64,000 nt of DNA from Bacteroidales bacterium (GCA_029983675.1 JASBYY010000008.1:1-64000); one strand, 5' to 3'; shown: positions 26,822 through 35,458, numbered from the stretch's first letter. Notes: generated from the letters alone by a model not told the origin. Numbers and translations: made by a program.

Positions 26822-26851
26822 TTGCATCTATCGAACTATTGTGTATGTTTG
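26822..26851 (+). promoter_or_regulatory. Promoter of the eCIS cargo gene
   Basis: -33 TTG (26822-26824), 19-base spacer, -7 TATGTTTG (26844-26851). The transcript would start near 26858, leaving a leader of about 105 bases before ATG 26963. Confidence 0.65.
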
Positions 26852-26962
26852 CAATGTTTGTATAGATTAAAAATAGTACTGAAAGCTCTGTTTGCTGTTA
26901 AGGTAGAAGGGTTACAACGTTCTTAAACAGGAGTTTTGCATAAAAAGGAAAGGACCAGCACA

Positions 26963-28744
26963 ATGAAAGATGTTATTCAAAGCGATTCCGGACTTGCGCA
27001 TAGAAATGTTGCAAAGGCCAATCGTGAGGGCGGAAGACGCAAAAGCGTGAAGGAAGGTATTAATGCCCCTTCTCGGCAAACCATTGTACAACCTAAGTTA
27101 GAGCTGACCACACCCGGCGACAGCTACGAGCGCGAAGCCGACCGTATGGCGGATTTCGTGATGCAGAAGGGGGGCAACGCCCCTGCTGAAATGCCTTCAG
27201 CTACATCCGTTTTTCCTCCTGTGCTTTCGCGCCGCGCAAGCAGTAGTGCAGGGGTGGCGGTGGATACGGCGACAGAAAGCGGCATACACGCCTCGCACGG
27301 CGGCGGGCAGCCGATGCCTGCAGCGCTACGCTCACAGATGGAAAGCGGCTTCGGCGCCGACTTCTCGGGTGTGCGCCTCCACACCGACAATGTCGCCGTG
27401 CAGATGAACCACAACCTGCAAGCCAAAGCCTTTACCTACGGCAACGACATTTTCTTTAACAGCGGGCAGTACCAGCCCCACTCCGCCGCAGGGCAGCATC
27501 TGATAGCCCATGAGTTGACCCATGTGGTGCAACAGAGCGGAAAGGTGGGGAGAGAGGAAGATAATAATAATAGCTCAGGACACCCAATGTACTCTTATGT
27601 TAGAGATAGGCAGTGGATTAATGACTATGTCCTTTCAGATATGGCTGCTAATAGGAAATTGGAAGAAAATTATAAAAAAACCAGAGAAGAAAAGCCAATA
27701 ACTGTGCCGATAACCGTAATAATATATACAGACGCGAGAGCAGCTTGTGGTCAAAACCGTGATGGGCAATGGGTCCGTTCGCAAGAGCAGAGCCGGATTT
27801 GTCCTTTTGAAGAAAAAGTAAACCAGAATTGGAAAGGAAATGGGATAAGAGGTTTTATAGAAAACGAATCGAGAACGAATGTTTTTATGTTGCAGGGATT
27901 GAACAATCTGGACGAATACCAGAAGAAACTGGAGCAGTTAACCCAACAGTATGGTCCACTAGGCAATTTGATCATTCGCGTACATGGTTCTCCTGAATCT
28001 GTTGAATTAAATGATGGTATTAAAATTAATACTCAATCAAACGACTTTTTTTATCAAATAAAAAAACTATTTGATGCAGCTGATAAGGAAAAAGGAAGCA
28101 AGATGTCTCATTCCATACTATTTTCAGAATGTTTAACAGGTGCAAATACCGACACTCCGGAGGGATTAGTGAACCATGTAAAATGTATTATGGGGCCAAA
28201 TATTCATGTTAGAGGCAACAAGGCTTCGGTATATACGAGCGATGTTAGCTATGGTTATTTCAATACGAACAAGCAAATATGTGATGCAAACTCTCCTCTT
28301 ACATTTATAAATCACGAAGATCCAACTTCTCCTGTAAATGGTGTATGTGCTTCTTATTCCAATCGACCAAAAGATAGGGTTTATCTTGGGAGAAATATTA
28401 AAGGCGCATTATATGAAATAAAAAGACACATAGAAACTAAAGAACCATACTCTCTATCATTAGGCTATAATTTATTTGCCGTATCCTCTAATTCTAATAG
28501 AGAAAGATCTGTCAAAATTTATTATTACAATTCAAATAGAATAAGATACATCGATATAAATTCAGTAGATATTTTAGATATAATAAAACAAAAAATCACA
28601 TCGGAACCTGACGGAGTATTAAGTTTCATAAAGTATATTTTATCTGGTAAGCCTATACCAATTAATTTGAATAATACTTCGCCATCGGTAACAGAATTAT
28701 TATATAATGGAGCTAAAATCAACCCATACCCCAACCATCAATAG
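26963..28744 (+). CDS. eCIS cargo: DUF4157 protein with C-terminal caspase-fold-like protease domain
   Basis: 593 residues, no signal peptide. Residues about 30-195 are a DUF4157 domain, known as a marker of eCIS-linked toxins: KLELTTPGDSYEREADRMAD, the MESGFGADFSGVRLHTD strand, and LIAHELTHVVQQ with HELTH at 183-187. The remaining about 400 residues are AT-rich and of other origin. Here NLIIRVHGSPESVEL places His341-Gly342, and ILFSECLTGANTD places Cys390, 49 residues on. A strand ending His-Gly, then a helix, then a strand ending in Cys is the layout of caspase-like folds (C80/CPD, CHAT, DUF4347). I infer a cysteine protease effector, possibly self-releasing. It sits upstream of the structural operon, cut off from it by an IS. 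The C-terminal about 150 residues are unassigned. Confidence 0.75.
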   Translation: MKDVIQSDSGLAHRNVAKANREGGRRKSVKEGINAPSRQTIVQPKLELTTPGDSYEREADRMADFVMQKGGNAPAEMPSATSVFPPVLSRRASSSAGVAVDTATESGIHASHGGGQPMPAALRSQMESGFGADFSGVRLHTDNVAVQMNHNLQAKAFTYGNDIFFNSGQYQPHSAAGQHLIAHELTHVVQQSGKVGREEDNNNSSGHPMYSYVRDRQWINDYVLSDMAANRKLEENYKKTREEKPITVPITVIIYTDARAACGQNRDGQWVRSQEQSRICPFEEKVNQNWKGNGIRGFIENESRTNVFMLQGLNNLDEYQKKLEQLTQQYGPLGNLIIRVHGSPESVELNDGIKINTQSNDFFYQIKKLFDAADKEKGSKMSHSILFSECLTGANTDTPEGLVNHVKCIMGPNIHVRGNKASVYTSDVSYGYFNTNKQICDANSPLTFINHEDPTSPVNGVCASYSNRPKDRVYLGRNIKGALYEIKRHIETKEPYSLSLGYNLFAVSSNSNRERSVKIYYYNSNRIRYIDINSVDILDIIKQKITSEPDGVLSFIKYILSGKPIPINLNNTSPSVTELLYNGAKINPYPNHQ

Positions 28745-28817
28745 TAACTTTTGAAACCCCTGAAGATATCAAATTAACTTAAGTGGAGGAATACTCCATC
28801 ATTATAAGGATTGTTTA

Positions 28818-28833
28818 GAAGCTGTTTTGAAAT
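28818..28833 (+). repeat. Left terminal inverted repeat of IS
   Basis: GAAGCTGTTTTGAAAT; the same core occurs at four other sites in the window (1311, 6444, 12473, 26690). Confidence 0.7.
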
Positions 28834-28939
28834 GAACAAAAAAGAATGTTATAGGTCGAATAAAATGAAATAAGAATATTGATAATGAGTAGGTTAATTG
28901 GATAATTATTTGTGATATTTTGGTTTTTCAATTACTTAG

Positions 28940-29724
28940 CTATAAATAATGTAGAATATCCAACTAACCTTATCGAAAATCAGTGGTAAATATTAGAAAA
29001 AATAATCAATCCTGCAATCAGAAAAAGGAAAAAAACAACTCAAGGAGATGATGAACGCCATCTTATATGTAAACAAGACGGGCAGCCAATGGAGGATGCA
29101 GCCTAAGGACTTCCCGCCATACAACACGGAATACTACTACTATCGGAAGTGGAAGAACGAGGGCGTATTCGAGGACTTCACGGACTCGCTCAGGGGGGGC
29201 TCGTGTGGGCTTTGGTTGGGCAAGGAAAACGGCACGATCCTCGGTCTCATTGACTCTCGAAGCGTGACGACCTCCCACCATGTCGCCAAGGATAGAGGGA
29301 TTGACGGAAACAAAGATATCAAAGGCATGAATGAGCATGTCGTGGTCGACACAATGTGTCTCCCGATGGCGGTGAAGATTTACGAGGCGAATATTTACGA
29401 TAGCGTCGGTGCGGTATCGCTCTTCGAAAAGTTCGCGGGGAAGCTTCCAGGATTCAAGAGGATTCTTGTCGATGGAGGCTACTATGGTCAAGCACTTGCC
29501 AATGCGTTCAAGAACATGTTAGGCTGCAACTTGCGCTCAGTCCTGACCATTGTCCCCAAAGGTTTGCATTTATCCCGAAAAGGAAGATCGTTGAAATGTC
29601 TTTCGAGTGGATGGGAAACTTTAGGAGAATCGCTACTAAGGGCTGTGAGTTTTATTCCGAATTCTCAGAAGCCATGCTACAAATCGCCTTCTCACAAATC
29701 ATGCTTAGAAAAATTATCATATAA
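28940..29724 (+). pseudogene. IS5-family transposase, broken
   Basis: The protein is recovered from three segments. The first reads NVEYPTNLIENQW, then an in-frame TAA (28987-28989), then ILEKIINPAIRKRKK. A frameshift near 29035 leads into MMNAILYVNKTGSQWRM and on through the DDE core (GLIDSRSV for the first Asp, ILVDGGYYG for the second). A second shift near 29565 leads to the true end, FIPKRKIVEMSFEWMGNF to LRKII and a stop at 29724, where WxxE-type residues of IS5 transposases are seen. With one stop and two shifts it is not expected to make active enzyme; programmed frameshifting could explain at most one of them. Confidence 0.85.
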
Positions 29725-29739
29725 TTTCAAAATGGTTTC
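29724..29739 (-). repeat. Right terminal inverted repeat of IS
   Basis: ATTTCAAAATGGTTTC on the plus strand, overlapping the end of the transposase frame; less conserved than the left end. Confidence 0.7.
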
Positions 29740-29781
29740 TTAATAGTGTTCAAAACCAAAATGAATAAATAATTATCACCC

Positions 29782-30558
29782 ATGCCCTTACATCAATCAC
29801 TGACATATATCAAGAATAAGGTTGAGGAGATGCTCAACGCTCCGAACGTAGAGATATACTTGGACAGCATCGGCAAGGACGATGTGAAAGAGGGGATCTA
29901 TGTGTCGCTGCTTTACGCCGAAGAGGAGAAGACCCTCAAAAACAACGACTACCTACAAACCTACTACGAAAAGGAAAACCCAAACAAAGTGGAAGGATAC
30001 CGCAAGGTCAACCCCAAACTTTATCTGAATCTTTATGTACTTGTCGCTTCCTCGTGTTCGCCTTATGAAGAGGCCCTGAAGCATGTTTCGCGCATCATTG
30101 CCGGCTTCAGACAGAAAAACGTCTTTGGCCGATTCGAAAAAGAAGACGGCACCGTGTCGGACGACTTTGGCGAAGGCTTTGAATTGTTGGATAAATTGGT
30201 GCTCGACATCCACACCTTGTCGTTCGATCAGAACAGTTCGCTATGGCAAACCATAGGAGGCAAACAATACCCGTATATCCTATATAAGGTGAAGGCGATA
30301 GCCTTTGTCGAACCGGAGAAAGAACCCGACATGAAGCCGGTTCAAAAGTTCTTCGGCTTGATAAAGCCCATGACTTCCGGATTGCCAGAAGGATCGGATG
30401 CCGCCATCACCGACACCGCACAAATAGAGGCGGAAAAAACCCAAAAAGAACAATTGGTCAACGACTGCTTTGAACTGATGAAGGGCGACCGTTCCGTCAT
30501 TGTTGTCAATTCGAAAGAAGTGTATGAAAGTGTAAAAGCAATGCTGAAATCAAAATAG
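29782..30558 (+). CDS. eCIS tail terminator/cap, DUF4255 (Pvc16-like)
   Basis: 258 residues of the DUF4255/Pvc16_N family, which caps the tube and sheath at the distal end in eCIS particles. The family pattern is seen as VSLLYAEEEKTLKNN, LYLNLYVLVASS, YEEALKHVSRIIAGFRQKNVF and LWQTIGGKQYPYILYKVKAI. The C-terminal about 60 residues are charged and unlike the core. It is the first gene of the structural operon, only 40 bases from the IS end; no promoter was found in that gap. The next gene follows after 57 bases. Confidence 0.88.
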   Translation: MPLHQSLTYIKNKVEEMLNAPNVEIYLDSIGKDDVKEGIYVSLLYAEEEKTLKNNDYLQTYYEKENPNKVEGYRKVNPKLYLNLYVLVASSCSPYEEALKHVSRIIAGFRQKNVFGRFEKEDGTVSDDFGEGFELLDKLVLDIHTLSFDQNSSLWQTIGGKQYPYILYKVKAIAFVEPEKEPDMKPVQKFFGLIKPMTSGLPEGSDAAITDTAQIEAEKTQKEQLVNDCFELMKGDRSVIVVNSKEVYESVKAMLKSK

Positions 30559-30615
30559 CAAACAGAAAGAATAAATTATTGTAAACCAATATTAATCACT
30601 TAAAATCCAGTAATT

Positions 30616-32451
30616 ATGGCAAGTTACAAAACACCTGGAGTGTATGTGGAAGAAATTCCCAAGCTCCCTCAGTCAGTAGCGGATGTTCCAACGGCAATAC
30701 CAGGCTTCGTAGGATACACCGAGTACGCATCTTCCAATTCGGACACCTCGGTTTCCGATTTGCTGAACAAGCCGAAGAAAATCGGGTCATTGCTCGAGTA
30801 TGAGCGCTTTTTCGGCAAAGCGCCTCAGTTAACATTGTCTGATGATGGTGAGCTGAACCGTCGATTTGTCACCTATGATAGTATTCGCCTGTTCTACGAC
30901 AACGGAGGCGGCGTCTGTTACATTGTCTCCATCGGAAACTACGATGCGAAGAGTCCTGACTCCGATCACTTCGTAACGGGATTGAAAAAGCTTGAAGACA
31001 TCGATGAAGTCACGTTATTGGCCATGCCTGATGCGGCAACCTGTTTAGATGCAGACGCATTGGCTGTTGTTCAGCAGGCTGCATTGTTGCAGTGCAAAAC
31101 TCTGAAAGACCGTTTTGCCATTCTCGATGTGAAGGAAAGCTTTAAAGCAAACAGCGATGCGGAAGAAGTCATACAAGATTTCAGAAACAAAATCGGTACA
31201 ACAGGGCTTGAATATGGCGCAGCATATTACCCGTATGTTTCTACGGCATATACATATACCGGATTTGACTTCTCCTCTGTTATCAGGCTTATCATGGAAG
31301 AAAAGTATAAGAAGGTATCCGGCGAATACGATACCGAAAAATTGTATGAACTGTTTAAGAACGACGTTCTTTCCTGTGTGGCATTCCTTCGTGCTTGGGA
31401 GCCTGAGAGAGTGCAAGCTTATGTGACAGCTAAAACGAACGACCAATTAAAGCCTTGTTATTCCCCGGACAATATCAACTATGAGTTGGTCGAAAAAATA
31501 TGGAATAGTAAAAATTCGGTAAAAGACTACGGTATTGATCTGAAAGACAAAACCAACCTGTATGGAACCAAATACGATAAATTAAAGGATTCGGAAGATT
31601 TGAAGGCGTACATTCTTACCCAACTCCTTCCCTCCGAAACTTATGACGGTCTTGATGACGTTAAGAAAAAAGAGAGAGCAGACCATTTCCTCAAAAAGAA
31701 AGTCGTTGAAGACTTGGTTAAGGCTGAAATTGACAAAAAGGACTCTGCTTATTTACCCGGCTATCTCTTGAAGATCAATCCTGCCGACAAGGATCAGCGG
31801 GTCAAGGAGCAAGCTCTGAAGCCGTTTATTCCATTTTACGGAGAATATGAGAAAGCTTTGGCTGACAAGGTGTCTCTTGTGCCGCCAAGCGGAGCTATTG
31901 CCGGTATTTATGCTCAAAACGACAATTTTACGGGTGTATGGAAAGCTCCCGCCAACATGAGCATTGCGTCCATCAAGGGGGGCAGCCGGTTGATCAACAA
32001 CCGGATTCAGGATGGCATGAATGTTCATACATCAGGGAAATCGGTCAATGCCATACGTATTTTCAGCGGCAAGGGAATCTTGGTATGGGGAGCGCGTACA
32101 TTGAAAGGCAACGATAATGAATGGCGTTACATTCCTGTCAGACGTTTGTTCAACTATGTTGAAGAAAGTGTGCAGGAATCCACCGAGTGGGCTGTATTTT
32201 CGCCTAACAACCAGAACACATGGACGAAAATCAAATGCCAGATCGAAAACTTCCTTACCAATATCTGGCGTGCAGGAGGTTTGGCAGGCGCCACTCCCGA
32301 TCAGGCTTTCTACGTCAATTGCGGTTTGAATATTACGATGGATGTACAGGACATATTGGAAGGCAGGCTCATTGTGGAGATCGGCATGGCTGCTGTTCGT
32401 CCCGCCGAATTCATCATTCTTCGTTTTTCGCACAAATTACAGGAATCATAA
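30616..32451 (+). CDS. eCIS contractile sheath protein (Pvc2-like)
   Basis: 611 residues. The start MASYKTPGVYVEEIPKLPQS is the hallmark of phage-type contractile sheath proteins, and the C-terminal domain ending ISGKGILVWGARTL, then YIPVRRLFNYVEES and the VRPAEFIILRFSHK strand is the conserved interlocking part. The middle (about 190-430) is a variable insertion, rich in Lys/Asp, that would face outward. Only one sheath gene is present, whereas Pvc and Afp have three. Confidence 0.95.
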   Translation: MASYKTPGVYVEEIPKLPQSVADVPTAIPGFVGYTEYASSNSDTSVSDLLNKPKKIGSLLEYERFFGKAPQLTLSDDGELNRRFVTYDSIRLFYDNGGGVCYIVSIGNYDAKSPDSDHFVTGLKKLEDIDEVTLLAMPDAATCLDADALAVVQQAALLQCKTLKDRFAILDVKESFKANSDAEEVIQDFRNKIGTTGLEYGAAYYPYVSTAYTYTGFDFSSVIRLIMEEKYKKVSGEYDTEKLYELFKNDVLSCVAFLRAWEPERVQAYVTAKTNDQLKPCYSPDNINYELVEKIWNSKNSVKDYGIDLKDKTNLYGTKYDKLKDSEDLKAYILTQLLPSETYDGLDDVKKKERADHFLKKKVVEDLVKAEIDKKDSAYLPGYLLKINPADKDQRVKEQALKPFIPFYGEYEKALADKVSLVPPSGAIAGIYAQNDNFTGVWKAPANMSIASIKGGSRLINNRIQDGMNVHTSGKSVNAIRIFSGKGILVWGARTLKGNDNEWRYIPVRRLFNYVEESVQESTEWAVFSPNNQNTWTKIKCQIENFLTNIWRAGGLAGATPDQAFYVNCGLNITMDVQDILEGRLIVEIGMAAVRPAEFIILRFSHKLQES

Positions 32452-32478
32452 AACAACTAATAATAGGAGATAATTACT

Positions 32479-32934
32479 ATGGAAGAAACGAATTATCCAT
32501 TACCGTCATTTCACTTTGAGGTGAGATGGAGTGCAGATGAAAAAGAGGCTGTTCCATTTACGGAGGTTTCGGGACTGTCGGTAGAAAATCAAGTCATAGA
32601 GTATAGGGAAGGCAATAGCAAAGTGTATTCTACCATTAAGATGCCAGGACTGAAAAAGTACGGAAACGTCACGTTGAAACGTGGTGCGATGGCCAAAGAC
32701 AATAGCTTGTTCGATTGGTGGAACAAAGCTCAACTGAACAAGATTGAACGTAAAAACGTTGTTGTCAACTTGTTGGACGAGTTGCATGAGCCTGTCATTA
32801 CATGGACGCTGCAAAACGCATTTCCCGTAAAGGTGGACAATGCCAATTACAATTCGACCAGCAACGAAGTGCTGATCGAAACGATTGAATTGGCGCATGA
32901 AGGCTTGACACTGTCGAGACCTAAGGCCAAATAA
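32479..32934 (+). CDS. eCIS inner tube protein (Pvc1-like, gp19 fold)
   Basis: 151 residues, the Hcp/gp19-type tube subunit: starts YPLPSFHFEVRWS, then FTEVSGLSVENQVIEYREG, MPGLKKYGNVTLKRG and NEVLIETIELAHEGL, all typical. This short version, with no extra domain, should form the bulk of the tube. It lies 27 bases after the sheath gene. Confidence 0.95.
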   Translation: MEETNYPLPSFHFEVRWSADEKEAVPFTEVSGLSVENQVIEYREGNSKVYSTIKMPGLKKYGNVTLKRGAMAKDNSLFDWWNKAQLNKIERKNVVVNLLDELHEPVITWTLQNAFPVKVDNANYNSTSNEVLIETIELAHEGLTLSRPKAK

Positions 32935-32949
32935 TCAAGTATTTGCAAC

Positions 32950-32977
32950 CCCCTGCCATCCCATGAGATGGCAGGGG
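32950..32977 (+). promoter_or_regulatory. Perfect 11-bp hairpin over the start of the next gene
   Basis: Arms CCCCTGCCATC (32950-32960) and GATGGCAGGGG (32967-32977) with loop CCATGA. It starts 15 bases after the tube stop codon, and the candidate ATG of the next gene (32968-32970) is inside the 3' arm. There is no T-run after it. It may act as a processing or stability element for the abundant sheath-tube mRNA, as an attenuator, or as a block to the start codon. Confidence 0.75.
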
Positions 32978-35316
32978 AATTTGCCGGTGATAATCATTTT
33001 TTCAGAAAAGCTGTGGCACAAAATAGAAAAGAAGATCAGATTTATTCCTTAGTCCCTGCGTTTAGTTTCAGGGTCGATTTTTTGGATGGAGTAAAAGCCG
33101 ACAACGTTTCATTTGCCGAGGTGAGCGGTATTCAGGTTGACATCCCGTGTGAAGAGGTGTGGAGCGGAGGGGAAAACGACCGGGTTTACAAGTTGCCCAA
33201 ACCGGTGAAATTGTCAAACTTGGTTTTGAAAAAAGGAATAGTTCCTCATCCTAACGAATTTGTCGCTTGGTGCCAAAAAGCCGTTTATGGGTTCGAATTC
33301 ATCCCGGCCACGATGATTGTTTCATTGGTCGGGGGAGATGATGCCATGATAAAAGCATGGGAGATATCCAATGCTTATCCGGTACGATTTGAAGCCTCTT
33401 CCTTCGATGCAAACAAAAATGAAATCGTTATCGAGACTATTGAGCTTGCATACAGCAAAATACAATTGTATCAATCACCCGAAGCGGATGCTATCAATAG
33501 CATTAATAGCAAAATTGATACGCTCAAAGACGTTGAAAATGTGGTTGAAAAAGCTTCTGATGTCAAAAAAGAGGCAGAAGCAGCCATTACTAAAGAAGTG
33601 GCGGATTTGAAACATTACGCCGATGATGCCGTGAAAGAAATTGAAAACACGGCCTCGGTAATTGAGACGCAAAGTAATAAGGTTTCTTCGTTGTTTGACG
33701 ACTTGTCAAAAGACCTCACAAATACAATTGCAGACGTTGAAAATGTGCTGAAAGAAGCAAGTGGTGATGTTCAGGAGCTGGTTTCCAAAGCAAAAGAAAG
33801 CGTTGACGGATTGAAAAACAATATTTCTTCGGCAAAGGATGCCTTGAAAGAGAACCTGACAAGCATTAAAGAAAGTGTTTCCGAGGCTGTAAATGAAGTG
33901 AAGGATATAGTGAAAGATGTTGAAAAAACAGCCAGTCAAACCATTTCCGATGTCAAGCAAACGGCACAAGAAATGGAGGAAAAAATCAAAGAGAGTGTCA
34001 CTCAGGTGAAGGAAAAAGTTGAAGATGCGAAAAAGAGTGTCGCCAAGACCATAGGTGAAGCTAAGGATAAGTTTTCTGAGATAAAGAAAAATGTTATCGA
34101 TAAAGCGAAAGAAGTTGAGGCGAAAGCGAAAGAGGTTTACAATCACGTTTCCGAAAAGGTGCAGGAAGCGGTGGAAAAAGTGGGTGATGCTATTGAGGGA
34201 GCCAAGGAAGCACTTGAAAAGACAAAGGATGACATTTCCGATAAGGCTAAGGCTTTTTCCAATAAGGTTTCACAAACCGTCAATGATATTAAGGGAGGCG
34301 TGGAAGGCGTGATTGGCGATGTGAAGAAAAACATGGATGAAATTTCCGGACAAATCAACGATGCGGTAAATAATGCCATCGAGAAGTCAAAAGAGGTTGT
34401 CAACAAGGTAACGGATAAGGTGGACGAAGTGTCCTCTTCGATTACAAGTGCATTTGATACGGCAAAAGAGGGTGTGCAAACAGCTGTTGACACGATTTCA
34501 AATAAGACGAAAGAGATTTCCGAAAAGATCGGCGATACCATAGAAGGGGCAACTGAGGCTTCGGAAAAAGTGATCAATCAGATTTCAAAAGAAATAGGAA
34601 CAGTTTCCGAAAATATCAATAACGCGGTTGACAAGATGGGAAATCAAGTGTCACAAGCCATAGAAGTCGTTCATGGTGAGATCGATGCCATCTCTCAAAA
34701 AGTGTCTGATTCGATCAGTGAGGTGAAAGAATCTGTAGAAAATGTCACCGATAACCTGAAAGACAGGATCGACGAAATGACTGATAAAGTAAAAGATGCT
34801 TCGGAAGAGGTGAAGGCTGAAGTGATGAATGTAGTAGAACAGGTCGATGAAACGATTGGCAAAATCACAAGCAGTGTGACAGATGCGGCGTCCAAGATGC
34901 AAAAAGATGCGGAAACCGTTATTGATAGTATCGGCAAAAAAGTAAGCAAGCTGTCTGACGGCGTAAAAGATACAAAGGATAAGATAGAATCGTTTGTCAC
35001 CAAGGCGGTCGAAACGGTTTCTGATAAAGTGGATGAAATATCCGAAAGCGTTTGCAACACCATCGAAGAAGTGGAGGGCAAACTTAATGAAGTGGCGGAT
35101 AAGGTTCAGGAGACTATGAAAGAAATTGTGGATGTGATGCAAACAACAGCGGATGAAGCCATGAATAATATTGATGGCGAGGTGGAATCGGTGAAGAAAG
35201 AGGTCGAAAAGAAGGTGAAATCTATGGAGGGTAAAATTAAAAAGGCAAAAGAGAAAGTTGAAAACGCTGCTGCCTCAGCGAATGAATTACTGGACTCCAT
35301 TGATGATATTATTTAA
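32968..35316 (+). CDS. Tube-fold protein (Pvc5-like) fused to about 600 residues of helical coil
   Basis: 782 residues. Residues about 28-168 are a gp19-type tube domain (AFSFRVDFLDG, FAEVSGIQVDIPCEEV, KLSNLVLKKGIV, NEIVIETIELAYSKI). From about 172 to 775 there is an uninterrupted amphipathic helix: hydrophobic residues at 3-4 spacing mixing heptads and 11-residue units, made mostly of Lys, Glu, Asp, Ser, Val, Ile, Ala, with almost no Pro, Trp or Cys. In Pvc particles the second tube protein forms a single ring at the baseplate; I infer the same here, with six helices projecting 80-90 nm if extended. It may line or fill the tube lumen, measure length, or hold cargo. The start is uncertain: ATG 32968 lies in a hairpin, GTG 33013 is the alternative. 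Confidence 0.85.
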   Translation: MAGEFAGDNHFFRKAVAQNRKEDQIYSLVPAFSFRVDFLDGVKADNVSFAEVSGIQVDIPCEEVWSGGENDRVYKLPKPVKLSNLVLKKGIVPHPNEFVAWCQKAVYGFEFIPATMIVSLVGGDDAMIKAWEISNAYPVRFEASSFDANKNEIVIETIELAYSKIQLYQSPEADAINSINSKIDTLKDVENVVEKASDVKKEAEAAITKEVADLKHYADDAVKEIENTASVIETQSNKVSSLFDDLSKDLTNTIADVENVLKEASGDVQELVSKAKESVDGLKNNISSAKDALKENLTSIKESVSEAVNEVKDIVKDVEKTASQTISDVKQTAQEMEEKIKESVTQVKEKVEDAKKSVAKTIGEAKDKFSEIKKNVIDKAKEVEAKAKEVYNHVSEKVQEAVEKVGDAIEGAKEALEKTKDDISDKAKAFSNKVSQTVNDIKGGVEGVIGDVKKNMDEISGQINDAVNNAIEKSKEVVNKVTDKVDEVSSSITSAFDTAKEGVQTAVDTISNKTKEISEKIGDTIEGATEASEKVINQISKEIGTVSENINNAVDKMGNQVSQAIEVVHGEIDAISQKVSDSISEVKESVENVTDNLKDRIDEMTDKVKDASEEVKAEVMNVVEQVDETIGKITSSVTDAASKMQKDAETVIDSIGKKVSKLSDGVKDTKDKIESFVTKAVETVSDKVDEISESVCNTIEEVEGKLNEVADKVQETMKEIVDVMQTTADEAMNNIDGEVESVKKEVEKKVKSMEGKIKKAKEKVENAAASANELLDSIDDII

Positions 35317-35350
35317 TCAGTAAGTAAAAATGTTGCATGATCAAACAAAA

Positions 35351-35360
35351 AGGAGGAAGG
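35351..35360 (+). promoter_or_regulatory. Strong Shine-Dalgarno site
   Basis: AGGAGGAAGG, 2 bases before ATG 35363. A full Shine-Dalgarno is rare in this window and supports translation of the short ORF that follows. Confidence 0.5.
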
Positions 35361-35362
35361 CA

Positions 35363-35458
35363 ATGAGAAAACAAGGATTTAAGAAAAGTCGCAATAAGCT
35401 AAATTTGCAAAAAAGGAGCGATGATTATGATTATAGGTCGAAGAGGAATGCCGTATGA
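35363..35458 (+). CDS. Short basic ORF (31 residues), eCIS operon
   Basis: MRKQGFKKSRNKLNLQKRSD followed by DYDYRSKRNAV: about one-third Lys/Arg. Preceded by AGGAGGAAGG. Its stop TGA overlaps the next ATG (ATGA). No family known. It may be a leader that feeds ribosomes into the DUF5908 gene, or a remnant of a longer gene. Confidence 0.4.
   Translation: MRKQGFKKSRNKLNLQKRSDDYDYRSKRNAV

Larger units (their letters stand above)
26116..26962. other. 847-base gene-free stretch with repeats and eCIS-side promoter
   Basis: No supported gene. It holds two hairpin-bearing repeat units (26268-26366 and 26424-26543), an IS-end-like repeat (26661-26707) preceded by TAACTTTG (26651-26658), and the promoter of the cargo gene (26822-26851). 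Open frames here are short and read through the repeats. Confidence 0.7.
28818..29739 (+). mobile_element. IS5-family insertion sequence, decayed (922 bases)
   Basis: Imperfect terminal inverted repeats GAAGCTGTTTTGAAAT (28818-28833) and ATTTCAAAATGGTTTC (29724-29739), 12-13 of 16 matching, flanked by the direct repeat TTA (28815-28817 and 29740-29742). A TNA target duplication is that of the IS1031-type subgroup of IS5. The transposase inside is broken. The right end lies only 40 bases before the DUF4255 gene of the eCIS operon. Confidence 0.8.

Noticed and set aside
26116..26962. CRISPR array
   Set aside because: Only two repeat units with unequal spacing and internal hairpins; no short regular repeats with spacers anywhere in the window.
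29048..29743. Intact 231-residue transposase
   Set aside because: The last about 60 residues are out of frame relative to the family and the N-terminal part is cut off by a stop and a shift; called as a pseudogene.
33475..35300. Several minus-strand open frames of 64-163 codons rich in Phe and Ile or in Ser
   Set aside because: They are the antisense of the Lys/Glu/Val-rich coil; such sequence is open in other frames by composition.
33500..35300. Apparent DNA-level tandem repeat in the coil region
   Set aside because: Periodicity is in the protein pattern only; neighbouring units differ at the DNA level, so no tandem DNA array is called.
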